Positions 33,751 to 41,358 of a DNA stretch of 43,344 nt are shown in pieces (position 1 is the first letter of the stretch; each line of letters opens with the position of its first letter). The translations under genes were made by a program, and so were the position numbers. The notes below the pieces were generated by a model. That model was not told the origin of the DNA, ran no database searches, and worked only from the letters and a program-made list of their open reading frames with translations. This DNA is from Elusimicrobiota bacterium (lineage in GTDB: Bacteria; Elusimicrobiota; Elusimicrobia; Elusimicrobiales; UBA9959). Location: positions 1-43,344 of the forward strand of contig JAUSCK010000099.1 of the NCBI GenBank assembly GCA_030651035.1. The letters are read 5' to 3'.

Positions 33751-34793
33751 TTGTTCCTCCCATCCGCTTTGCCGACCAAGCCGGCCAACATGGCGGCGAT
33801 ACCCTCCGGCGGCAGGATGTATTTGGCCGCGCCGAGTTTAATGGCCTCGCCCGGCATGCCGTGTACGACCGAACTGTCCGCGTCCTGGGCGATGGTGACA
33901 GCGCCTTTGTCCTTCATCGCTTTCAACTCTTCTGCGCCGTCCCTGCCCATGCCGGTCAGCAGCACGCCCACCGCGCGCGGTCCCAGGACCTGAGCAACGG
34001 AGTGAAAGAGATAATTAACCGACGGCCGCAGGCCGTTCTCCGGCGCCTGGTCGCTGAGCAGAATGCGCGGACCGCTCCCCACGCCCATATGAAGGCCATC
34101 CGGGGCAACGTAAGCGTGTCCCGGCAGGGGACGCTCGCCGTGCGCGGCGATGTGCACCGGGAAGCGGGACGCGCCGCCCAGCCACTCCACAAAGCCCGCG
34201 GTGAATCCCGCTGCTATGTGCTGCACTATGAGCACCGGGACGGCTAAATCCTGTGGTAAGGCGGAAAGTATCTTGAGCAGGGCGGGAGGCCCGCCCGTGG
34301 AAGCGCCGATGGCGATGATCTGTATCTCCGCTGCTCCCTGCGCTGCCGGCGCTGCCTTCCCCGCCCTGGCCGTGGGCCGAATGCGCCTGACTACCTTGAT
34401 CTCGGACATCAGTTTTACCGTCTGGAGCAGTTCCCAGGCGGCGGCTTCATATCCCGGGTGTCCGATCCCGGGCGGGCGCAGGATCAGCGCCAGCGCGCCG
34501 GCTTCCAGCACGCGGAAAGAGGAGGCGACCTCAGCGGCGCTGGCGCTGGCGCTGACCATAACGATCGGCGTCGGCAGGCATTCCATGATGGCGCGGGTCA
34601 CTTCAAAACCATCCATCCCGGGCATGTGGATGTCCATCGTAATTACGTCCGGGCGCTTTTCCCTGACCATTTCCAGGGCTTCCTCTCCGTTGTTGGCGAC
34701 GCCCGCGATCTGGACCGCCGGGTCGGAGGCGAGAATATGCGCCAGGAATTCCTGCGCCACCCGCGAGTCATCCACAATGAGAACCTTGATCAT
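33747..34793 (-). CDS. cheB: CheB-type protein-glutamate methylesterase
   Basis: A 348-aa protein with an N-terminal receiver ('ITMDIHMPGMDGFEV', residues ~54-68) and a C-terminal methylesterase. The catalytic triad is visible: Ser in 'IGASTGG', His in 'VQHIAAGF' and Asp in 'GMGRDGA'. It removes methyl groups from chemoreceptor glutamates when phosphorylated by CheA, resetting sensitivity. The ATG at 34793 is preferred over an upstream in-frame ATG (34832) because 'ggag' is seven bases before it and homology starts at MIKVLIVDD. It lies downstream of cheA, separated by a hairpin-containing gap, and overlaps the following kinase gene. It corresponds to WspF in Wsp-type clusters. Confidence 0.94.
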   Translation of the reverse strand: MIKVLIVDDSRVAQEFLAHILASDPAVQIAGVANNGEEALEMVREKRPDVITMDIHMPGMDGFEVTRAIMECLPTPIVMVSASASAAEVASSFRVLEAGALALILRPPGIGHPGYEAAAWELLQTVKLMSEIKVVRRIRPTARAGKAAPAAQGAAEIQIIAIGASTGGPPALLKILSALPQDLAVPVLIVQHIAAGFTAGFVEWLGGASRFPVHIAAHGERPLPGHAYVAPDGLHMGVGSGPRILLSDQAPENGLRPSVNYLFHSVAQVLGPRAVGVLLTGMGRDGAEELKAMKDKGAVTIAQDADSSVVHGMPGEAIKLGAAKYILPPEGIAAMLAGLVGKADGRNK

Positions 34794-34838
34794 AACTGTC
34801 TCCACTTTATATTTAATGCTCAGAAATTTCAATGTTTC

Positions 34839-34927
34839 TCACACAAAGGCACAAAGCCACAAAGTTATATTGGGACCATAACCCACCATCGCTTATCTCT
34901 TCTTCGTGTCTTCGTGCCTTTGTGTGA
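34839..34927. repeat. Intergenic inverted repeat between cheA and cheB
   Basis: Arms 34839-34864 and 34902-34927 are reverse complements at about 23 of 26 positions, separated by 37 bases; the arms contain 'cacaaaggcac' and 'gtgcctttgtg'. Similar 'aaggcacgaag'-type sequences are familiar to me as intergenic repeats in many environmental bacterial genomes. It separates cheA from cheB within an otherwise packed gene series and may weaken or end transcription. Confidence 0.7.
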
Positions 34928-34950
34928 TACTGCTGAGTAGTTGCATGTAT

Positions 34951-37212
34951 TTACAGCAGCCTGCGGACTATTTCCAGCAGGTTGCTCTGGTCGAAACTGC
35001 TTTTAACGATGTAGGCATTGGCGCCGGCGTCGATGCCGCGCTCGCGGTCTTCGCGCGATTCCAGCGCGGTCACCAGCACTACCGGCAGTCCGGCTATTTT
35101 TTTGTCCCCGCGGATCTTGGCCGTAAGTTCGAAGCCGCTCAGCCGCGGCATATCCACGTCCGACACCACCAGGTCGAATTCTTCGCTGCGGACCTGCGTG
35201 GCGGCGTCCATGCCGTCCACGGCGGTCTTTACCAGGTAGCCGGCTGTTTCCAGGATATTCTTAAGCAGCGTGCGCGACGTGATGGAATCATCCGCCACCA
35301 GGATGCGGCCTTTCCCGGCCTTCGCCTCTTCCTCTCCGGTCGCTGACAGCGCCGCGGCGGCCGCCCGCACCGCCGATTTCAGCAGGTCCGAAACATTCAG
35401 CACGGGCGCCACCTTCCCTGTGCCTAGCACCGTGGCCCCGGCCAGGTTGCGTACGCGGCCCAGCTGCCTGCCCAGGCTTTTAACCAGGACCTGCTGTTCG
35501 TCGAGAACCTCGTCCACTAAAAAAGCTATGCGCTGACCGGCTAAAGCCACCACCACCACCGGGATATGGCTGTCAACAACCGCAGAATTGCCGCGGAGAA
35601 CCGGCAACCCCAGCGCGCGGCCCAGCCCGACTGCCGCCAGCACCTGCCCGTCCAGCAGGATGGTTTCCCTGTTTTCCACGGTTTTGATCTCTTCGCGGCT
35701 GACCCGCAGGACGCGCGCCACATTACCGGAGGGCAGCACGAACACCTGGCCTTCCGCCTGTACCAGAACGCCCCGGAAGGTGGCCAGGGTCATAGGCACC
35801 AGCAGGCGGAACGTGGCGCCTGCGTGCGCCTGCGTTTCCATGGAGACGGCGCCGCCTAATTTTTCCACCTTTTCCCGCACGATCGCCAGCCCCAGGCCGC
35901 GCCCGGAGATATTGGTGATGAAGGGGCTGGTGGAGATCCCGGACTGAAAAATTAAAGCGCCGAGCTCATGCCGGCTCATTTTTTCGGCCGCATTTTGCGA
36001 AACCAGGCCGGCCTTGACCGCCGCTTCCCGCACCAGGTCCGCGTCCACACCCGCGCCGTCGTCGGAGACGGAGATCTCCAGCTGGCGGTTTTCATTGGCG
36101 GCAAAGGTGAGCGTGATAATTGCGCGCGGCGGTTTGTTGCGGAGCGCGCGTTCCGCGGGCGGCTTTATGCCGTGGTCTACGCTGTTGCGCAGCAGGTGGA
36201 TGAGCGGGTCTTTCAGCTCCTCCAGGACGCGCTTGTCTATTTCCACCCCGTCGCCGCGAATGACCAGCTCCGCCTCTTTGCCCTGCTCGCGAGCCAGGTC
36301 GCGGACCAGCCGGGGGAAGCTCTCCACCAGGGAGGAAACCGGGAACATTAAGATCCCTTTCATCCCGTCCAGGTGGTCGTCCACCATGCGCCTCAGCGCG
36401 CGCTGGTCCTGTTCAACCGCCTTGGTGACGGCGGCCGCCTCATGGATGAGCGTGTTAAGGCGCGTCTCGTTCCACTCCAGCAGTTCGTCCCATTCCGGCC
36501 CTCCGGAGAGGCGCTCTTTCCACCTGGCTGATTCTGTTTTCCATAAAGCCAGCGAGCCGCAGAGCTCCTGCAATTCGGCCGCGCGCCGGCTGACGGACAT
36601 TTTGGCCGAGATCATTTCTTCCGCCTGGAGGAGGAGCGGGTCCAACTTTGCCGCGGGAATTCTCACTGTCCCGGCCGACATTGAAGATTTTTCAGGCTGG
36701 GGGCGCGGTTCGGCCTGCATTCCCGCGGCAGGCGGGGTTGAGCTGTTTCCGCCCGCTGCCGTTGCGGGCTTTTCCTGATTATCCTGCGGCGCGGTTTTCC
36801 TGGACATAGCCAGCAGCTTCCTGTTCAGCTCACGGATGCGCGATTGGTCGGGGGGGGAGGATTCTTCCCCCGTTCCCGCGACAAGCTGCGCGATGGTGTC
36901 TATTGCCTGGTGAAGCGCCTCATAGAACGCGGGATCCGGGGTAAGCTCCTGCCGTTTCAGCGCGGCAAAAATGCTCTCTACGGGCTGGCAGATGGACTCA
37001 ACTGCCGGCAGGCTTACGGAACGGGCCGCGCCCTTAAGGCTGTGCGCCTCGCGGAAGATGGTCTCTATTACCTGCGCGCGCAGGTCGGGGGGCAAAGTCT
37101 TTTCCAATTCCATCAGGCCGGAGGAGATCGCGCGCACATGCTCCGCCGCCTCTATGCGGAAGGTCGCCCTCAGCCGTTTAAGAAACTCTTCGTTTTCCGT
37201 ATCCATAGCCAT
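34951..37212 (-). CDS. cheA: CheA-REC hybrid chemotaxis-type kinase
   Basis: A 753-aa protein with an N-terminal HPt domain (His in 'FREAHSLKGAARS', residues ~49-61), a Pro/Ala-rich linker (~120-185), a dimer and catalytic region ('HLLRNSVDHGI', 'SDDGAGVD', 'ISGRGLGLAIV'), a CheW-like domain (~475-605) and a C-terminal receiver ('LVVSDVDMPRLSGF'). No separate P2 domain is evident. CheA-REC fusions are typical of alternative-function systems such as WspE and FrzE. An ATG six bases farther in (37206) has better spacing to 'agg', so either could be the start. It begins 12 bases after the MCP gene. Confidence 0.93.
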   Translation of the reverse strand: MAMDTENEEFLKRLRATFRIEAAEHVRAISSGLMELEKTLPPDLRAQVIETIFREAHSLKGAARSVSLPAVESICQPVESIFAALKRQELTPDPAFYEALHQAIDTIAQLVAGTGEESSPPDQSRIRELNRKLLAMSRKTAPQDNQEKPATAAGGNSSTPPAAGMQAEPRPQPEKSSMSAGTVRIPAAKLDPLLLQAEEMISAKMSVSRRAAELQELCGSLALWKTESARWKERLSGGPEWDELLEWNETRLNTLIHEAAAVTKAVEQDQRALRRMVDDHLDGMKGILMFPVSSLVESFPRLVRDLAREQGKEAELVIRGDGVEIDKRVLEELKDPLIHLLRNSVDHGIKPPAERALRNKPPRAIITLTFAANENRQLEISVSDDGAGVDADLVREAAVKAGLVSQNAAEKMSRHELGALIFQSGISTSPFITNISGRGLGLAIVREKVEKLGGAVSMETQAHAGATFRLLVPMTLATFRGVLVQAEGQVFVLPSGNVARVLRVSREEIKTVENRETILLDGQVLAAVGLGRALGLPVLRGNSAVVDSHIPVVVVALAGQRIAFLVDEVLDEQQVLVKSLGRQLGRVRNLAGATVLGTGKVAPVLNVSDLLKSAVRAAAAALSATGEEEAKAGKGRILVADDSITSRTLLKNILETAGYLVKTAVDGMDAATQVRSEEFDLVVSDVDMPRLSGFELTAKIRGDKKIAGLPVVLVTALESREDRERGIDAGANAYIVKSSFDQSNLLEIVRRLL

Positions 37213-37223
37213 TGCCTGTCACC

Positions 37224-38855
37224 TTACACTTTGAATTGTTCCACCAGGCCTTTGAGTTTCAGTCCGAGTTCGTGCAGGTTCCTGGCCGCGGTCGTCGCCT
37301 GCTGCATGCTCGCCGCAGTCTCGACCCCCGCCTGGTTGATCATCCCCATGGACGTCTTGATCTGGTCCATCCCCAGCTGCTGCTGCTGGCTGGATGCCAC
37401 TATCTGGATGGCCGTTTGCGCCGCCTCGCTGCTGCTCTCTGCCAGCACGCGGATGGATTCCCCGGCCTGGGCCGACTGTTTCACTCCGGCCTCCACCGCT
37501 TTGCTCCCCTGCTCCGTGGCCATAACCGCCGCGCTGGTGGCTTTCTGTACATCAGTTAAAATATTGCGCACCTGCGTGGTGGCCTGCTTGGACTGTTCGG
37601 CCAGGCTCTTGATCTCCTGCGCCACCACGGCGAACCCCTTGCCCTGTTCGCCCGCCCTGGCGGCCTCGATGGCGGCGTTGACCGCCAGCAGGTTGGACTG
37701 GTCGGCGATATCGGTGACCGAAGCGATGATGCCGCCGATGGACTGGCTATGCTCGCTTAAGCGGACGATAGTGCGGGCAATGGCCTCCATCTGGTCGCGG
37801 ATGAGCCGCATCCCGGCGGCGGTCTCGTCCGTGGCTTTCTGCCCGGCGGCGGAGACCTGCGCCAGACGCTGCGCGCTATCCGCTACGGCTTTCGCCTTTT
37901 GTGAAGAGAGCTGGGCGGCTTGCTGCACCTGCGCCACCGTCGCCGTGGTTTCGCTGATGGCGGAGGCGTTTTCGGCGGTGCCGGAGGCCACCTGGGTGGT
38001 GGCGGCCAGGATCTCGCTGGCGGACGAGCCGAGCATGACGACCCCTTCAGTGATGAGCTTTATGGAGGGACGAAGTTTCTCTATCACCTGGCGGACAGCA
38101 CGCGCTACCGCACCGATCTCGTCTGCTCGTTCCTCGACGGGAACGCTGACCAGCAGGTCCCCCGTTGAGACTTGTAAGGCCGCTGCGGATACAACGCTGA
38201 GCGGCTTGGCTATGGTCTGGTTCAAGAGCGCGATCATTACAAAGCCAAAAAGAGAAGCGACCACCCCGACTATCCAGAAGAACTGAATTGACCATTTTGC
38301 TTTCTGCATGTCCAGGGCGATGGCCTTCTTTAAATTATCTTTCTCACTCTCCACAAGGAGAATCGTCTCTGCCCGGATCTTATCGTAGCGCTCATCCTGA
38401 ACTTCGAGCGACAATTGCCTCGCCGCTTCCATCTTTCCCTGGTAGATAAGGTTTATTTGCTGACCGCGCGTCAGGCGATATTCGGCCAGGGTATTCTTTA
38501 ATACCGTGAACCGGACTTGGAACCGGGGATCCTGGTCCAGTTCGTCCAGCGCCGCGACGATCTCGTCTATTTTTAGGCCGCGTTCACGAATGCTTTTCTC
38601 TATCGTCTTCTGCTCCTCCCTGTTAACGGTCAGGGTCATCTCCAGTAGCTGTCCGCGGTTGTAGTTAATGTGGCTATTGAATTCCTGCAGGTTCAGAATC
38701 TTGTTGAAACTGAATTCGCTAAGCGCTTTCTCGGACTCTGCCATCGCCGTGAGGCTTTTGTCGGCGGTAACGATCACGACCGCCAGCGAGAGCCAGACCA
38801 CGCCGAGACTTATGATAAGTTTGGCCAGGGTGGTAATATTGTTGAACCATTTCAT
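37224..38855 (-). CDS. Methyl-accepting chemotaxis protein
   Basis: A 543-aa receptor with a membrane segment at ~10-30, a periplasmic region (~31-188) of four-helix-bundle type, a second membrane segment (~190-212), a HAMP domain (~213-265) and a long cytoplasmic helical hairpin. The conserved tip ('[19 protein letters not shown]', then '[16 protein letters not shown]') binds CheA/CheW. The start has 'aaggag' at good spacing. It is the only chemoreceptor in the window and sits between a cheW gene and cheA, so it is probably the dedicated input of this cluster. The periplasmic sequence gives no ligand. Confidence 0.94.
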   Translation of the reverse strand: MKWFNNITTLAKLIISLGVVWLSLAVVIVTADKSLTAMAESEKALSEFSFNKILNLQEFNSHINYNRGQLLEMTLTVNREEQKTIEKSIRERGLKIDEIVAALDELDQDPRFQVRFTVLKNTLAEYRLTRGQQINLIYQGKMEAARQLSLEVQDERYDKIRAETILLVESEKDNLKKAIALDMQKAKWSIQFFWIVGVVASLFGFVMIALLNQTIAKPLSVVSAAALQVSTGDLLVSVPVEERADEIGAVARAVRQVIEKLRPSIKLITEGVVMLGSSASEILAATTQVASGTAENASAISETTATVAQVQQAAQLSSQKAKAVADSAQRLAQVSAAGQKATDETAAGMRLIRDQMEAIARTIVRLSEHSQSIGGIIASVTDIADQSNLLAVNAAIEAARAGEQGKGFAVVAQEIKSLAEQSKQATTQVRNILTDVQKATSAAVMATEQGSKAVEAGVKQSAQAGESIRVLAESSSEAAQTAIQIVASSQQQQLGMDQIKTSMGMINQAGVETAASMQQATTAARNLHELGLKLKGLVEQFKV

Positions 38856-38888
38856 AGAAAACGCTCCTTAACTGACAGGTTGTAAGCT

Positions 38889-39431
38889 TTACTCCGCTTT
38901 CTGACTGATGACTATTTTTTCGTCGCTTAAGATCTTTTCCGCGTCGAGCACGATTACGCCTTCCCGGGTCACGCCTTTCAGATACTCCGCGCCTATCCCG
39001 GTGACGGTGGGGGGCGCTGCCTGGATGGCGTCCAGCGGGATCGGGCGCGTACCGAGGACCGCGTCAGCCAGGATCCCGAACTCCATCCGGTCATTGCGGA
39101 TGACGATCACCTTGTCGAGCTCGCTCAAACTCTTCCCCGGAAGGCTGAAGAACTTTTTAAGATCGACTACTGACAGGATCTGCCCGTGCACGCTGATGAG
39201 GCCCAGCACAAAGGGCGGTACGCCCGGCAGCGGCGTGTAGTCTTTCAGCGGCTGCACTTCGCGCACGAACGCGGAAGCCAGGCCGTACGTTTCAGCCGCC
39301 AGCCGGAACTCCGTTATTTCCAGGAATCCCCGCGCCGCGCACTCCGCGGCCGGCTCCTGCGCCAGCGCGCGGGCCCGCGCTTTAAGTATTAAGCGTTTAT
39401 CCGCAGCACCGGCTGAAAGATCCGTTGTCAT
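38889..39431 (-). CDS. cheW: CheW-like coupling protein with N-terminal extension
   Basis: A 180-aa protein with a CheW domain from residue ~38: 'FLEITEFRLAAETYGLASAFVREV', split as two strands, then 'PGVPPFVLGLISVHGQILSVVDL', also split, and 'VIRNDRMEFGILADAVLG'. It links the MCP to CheA. About 37 extra N-terminal residues precede the domain, resembling the WspD-type CheW. The ATG overlaps the CheR stop (ATGA) and 'aggag' lies nine bases upstream. The protein differs clearly from the other CheW at 40876, so the two are probably not interchangeable. Confidence 0.92.
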   Translation of the reverse strand: MTTDLSAGAADKRLILKARARALAQEPAAECAARGFLEITEFRLAAETYGLASAFVREVQPLKDYTPLPGVPPFVLGLISVHGQILSVVDLKKFFSLPGKSLSELDKVIVIRNDRMEFGILADAVLGTRPIPLDAIQAAPPTVTGIGAEYLKGVTREGVIVLDAEKILSDEKIVISQKAE

Positions 39432-40879
39432 ACGCCTGCTCCTGTCTGGATGGTGGCCTGGATTATTTCCCTGAAGCGGCCGGCTGTCAGCCCTTCCGAT
39501 TCGGGCAGGATGTCGTCGTGTCCGAACGCGTTTAAAAGCGTCAGCGCGTTGTTAAAAGCTTTTCTGGCCGCCCGCGCGTTTCCCTGGCGCAGCAGCAGGT
39601 TGCCCATGGAATAGTGCGCCGGCACGAAATCCGGGTCCAGGTAGAGCGTGTGTTTGAGCGAAGCGGCCTCTTCCTCCAGCCGGTCCAGTTCCCGCAGGAT
39701 CACCGCGCAGAGAAAATGCAGGCCGGGGTTCATTTTATCGGAAGCTATGGCTGTTTCGCACAGGGCCAGGGCTTCTGCGAGTTTGCCCTGGTTGGCCAGG
39801 GACCGCACCGCAAGTTCCATGTCAGGCCGGGCCGCGGAAACAGCAGGGGCATCTTTTTGCGCAGCGGGCTGTGCGGCAGGAACTTCAGCCGGCTGCTTTA
39901 TTTCGCTTTCGCCGGGCCAGGGCTGCGGCGCGGCCTGTTCAGCCAGGGCAGAGGATTCCGGCAGCGGAGAAAAAAAATCCGCGCCGGGAAACAGGCCGGC
40001 TGCGGGTAATACCGCGAAGGGTTCGGTTTCCCGGCCTTCCTTGCGATAGACGATCGCGCCGGGAAAGAGCACCGGGGTAAAGGAATCGAAGCTCTGCTGC
40101 GAGAGCTCGCTGGCTCCCACCATCAGCCAGCCGCCGTCAACCAGGGAGCGGGATAAATTCAGGCCGACCTGCCGGGTGCGCTCCTGCGCAAAATACATCG
40201 TCACATTCCGGCAGAAAATGATGTCCATGGCGTTGGTGTTATTCATGGGCGAGGGGTAAATATCCTCCGCCAGGTTCAAATAAGCGAACGTGACCATCTT
40301 ACGGATCTCCGGTATAAGCTCGTAATTGCCTTTTCCTTTACTTTGTAAATATTTTTCTTTCAGCCAGGGCGGCGCGTTGCGGAAAGACCATTCGCCGTAT
40401 ACTCCCTCCGCCGCCCTGCGCAGGACGCGGGGATTTATGTCCGTGGCTAAAATGGTAATGTGCCAGTTCTCCGGGTCGGGGAGCACCCGGCGCAGCGCGA
40501 TAGCAAGAGAATATGGCTCCTCGCCCGTGGCGCAGCCCGCGCTCCAGAGCCGCAGCCGTTTTTCGCCGCCTGCCCGCGCCCGGACCAGCTCCGGCAGTAC
40601 CTGGCCGCAGAGCGCTTCGAAAACCAGCGGCTCCCGCCAAAAATATGTTTCGTGTATGGTCAGGTGGCTCGCCAGTATGTCCAGCTGCCCGGCGGTCAGG
40701 GTTGAACCCACCACCCAGCGGATAAAAGATTCCGGGTCGGCAAAATTAAATTCTTTTGCCGCGGAAATTGCTTTGCGTTCCAGGTCTTCCCATTGTTCCC
40801 GGGGAAAGTGGAGCGCCGTCTTTACGGAAATAAATTCGCTCAACTGGGACAACAGGGTTTCCGGAAGAGATAGTTTCAT
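39428..40879 (-). CDS. cheR: CheR-type methyltransferase with C-terminal TPR
   Basis: A 483-aa protein. Residues ~1-70 form the helical CheR N-domain; ~75-275 are the methyltransferase, with the SAM-binding motif 'LWSAGCATGEEPYSLA' and 'FCRNVTMYF'. A Pro/Ala-rich linker (~290-345) follows, then TPR repeats (~355-455; 'HFLCAVILRELDRLEEEAASL'). CheR methylates receptor glutamates using SAM. The TPR fusion is typical of WspC and FrzF rather than flagellar CheR. It overlaps both neighbouring cheW genes by four bases, so the three are translationally coupled. Confidence 0.93.
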   Translation of the reverse strand: MKLSLPETLLSQLSEFISVKTALHFPREQWEDLERKAISAAKEFNFADPESFIRWVVGSTLTAGQLDILASHLTIHETYFWREPLVFEALCGQVLPELVRARAGGEKRLRLWSAGCATGEEPYSLAIALRRVLPDPENWHITILATDINPRVLRRAAEGVYGEWSFRNAPPWLKEKYLQSKGKGNYELIPEIRKMVTFAYLNLAEDIYPSPMNNTNAMDIIFCRNVTMYFAQERTRQVGLNLSRSLVDGGWLMVGASELSQQSFDSFTPVLFPGAIVYRKEGRETEPFAVLPAAGLFPGADFFSPLPESSALAEQAAPQPWPGESEIKQPAEVPAAQPAAQKDAPAVSAARPDMELAVRSLANQGKLAEALALCETAIASDKMNPGLHFLCAVILRELDRLEEEAASLKHTLYLDPDFVPAHYSMGNLLLRQGNARAARKAFNNALTLLNAFGHDDILPESEGLTAGRFREIIQATIQTGAGV

Positions 40880-41355
40880 GCTTTTGCACCTGAAAGCGCC
40901 GCGTCCAGCTTTTGCTCCTCATCTAGTGAAAGAAACCGGTCAAGATCGTAGATCAGGACCAGGCCGCCGTCTATTTTGGCGACACCCTTAACATACTCCG
41001 CGAAGGGGATTTCCTGCGCGGCGCTTACTCTCTCCTGGTCCGTCAGTTCATATATACCGGTCACGGAATCGGCCGTCAAAGCCACCTGCCGTCGGCCGGA
41101 CCGCGCTATTATGAACCGGTCATCAGGGTCCATTTCGCGTGCCGGTAAACGGAAACGGCTGCGGATATCCACTACCGGGATGATCTTGCCCTGCCAGTTT
41201 ATCACGCCCGATACGATTTCCGGGGCTTTTGGCAGCGGCGTTAATTCCACCGCGCGCACAACCCGCTCAACGTCTGTAAGATACAGGGCATACCGGGACT
41301 CATCCAGCGTGAAGATGACAATTTGATTCTGGCCGGCCTGCTTAAGGTCATTCAT
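40876..41355 (-). CDS. cheW: CheW-like coupling protein
   Basis: A 159-aa single-domain CheW: 'IVIFTLDESRYALYLTDVERV' in two strands, 'VSGVINWQGKIIPVVDIRSR' and 'IIARSGRRQVALTADSVTGIYEL'. It would couple receptor to CheA. 'ggag' nine bases before the ATG supports the start. It begins three bases after the hybrid kinase stop and ends overlapping cheR, so it links the kinase to the chemosensory genes in one transcript. In gene order it corresponds to WspB. Confidence 0.92.
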   Translation of the reverse strand: MNDLKQAGQNQIVIFTLDESRYALYLTDVERVVRAVELTPLPKAPEIVSGVINWQGKIIPVVDIRSRFRLPAREMDPDDRFIIARSGRRQVALTADSVTGIYELTDQERVSAAQEIPFAEYVKGVAKIDGGLVLIYDLDRFLSLDEEQKLDAALSGAKA

Positions 41356-41358
41356 AAA

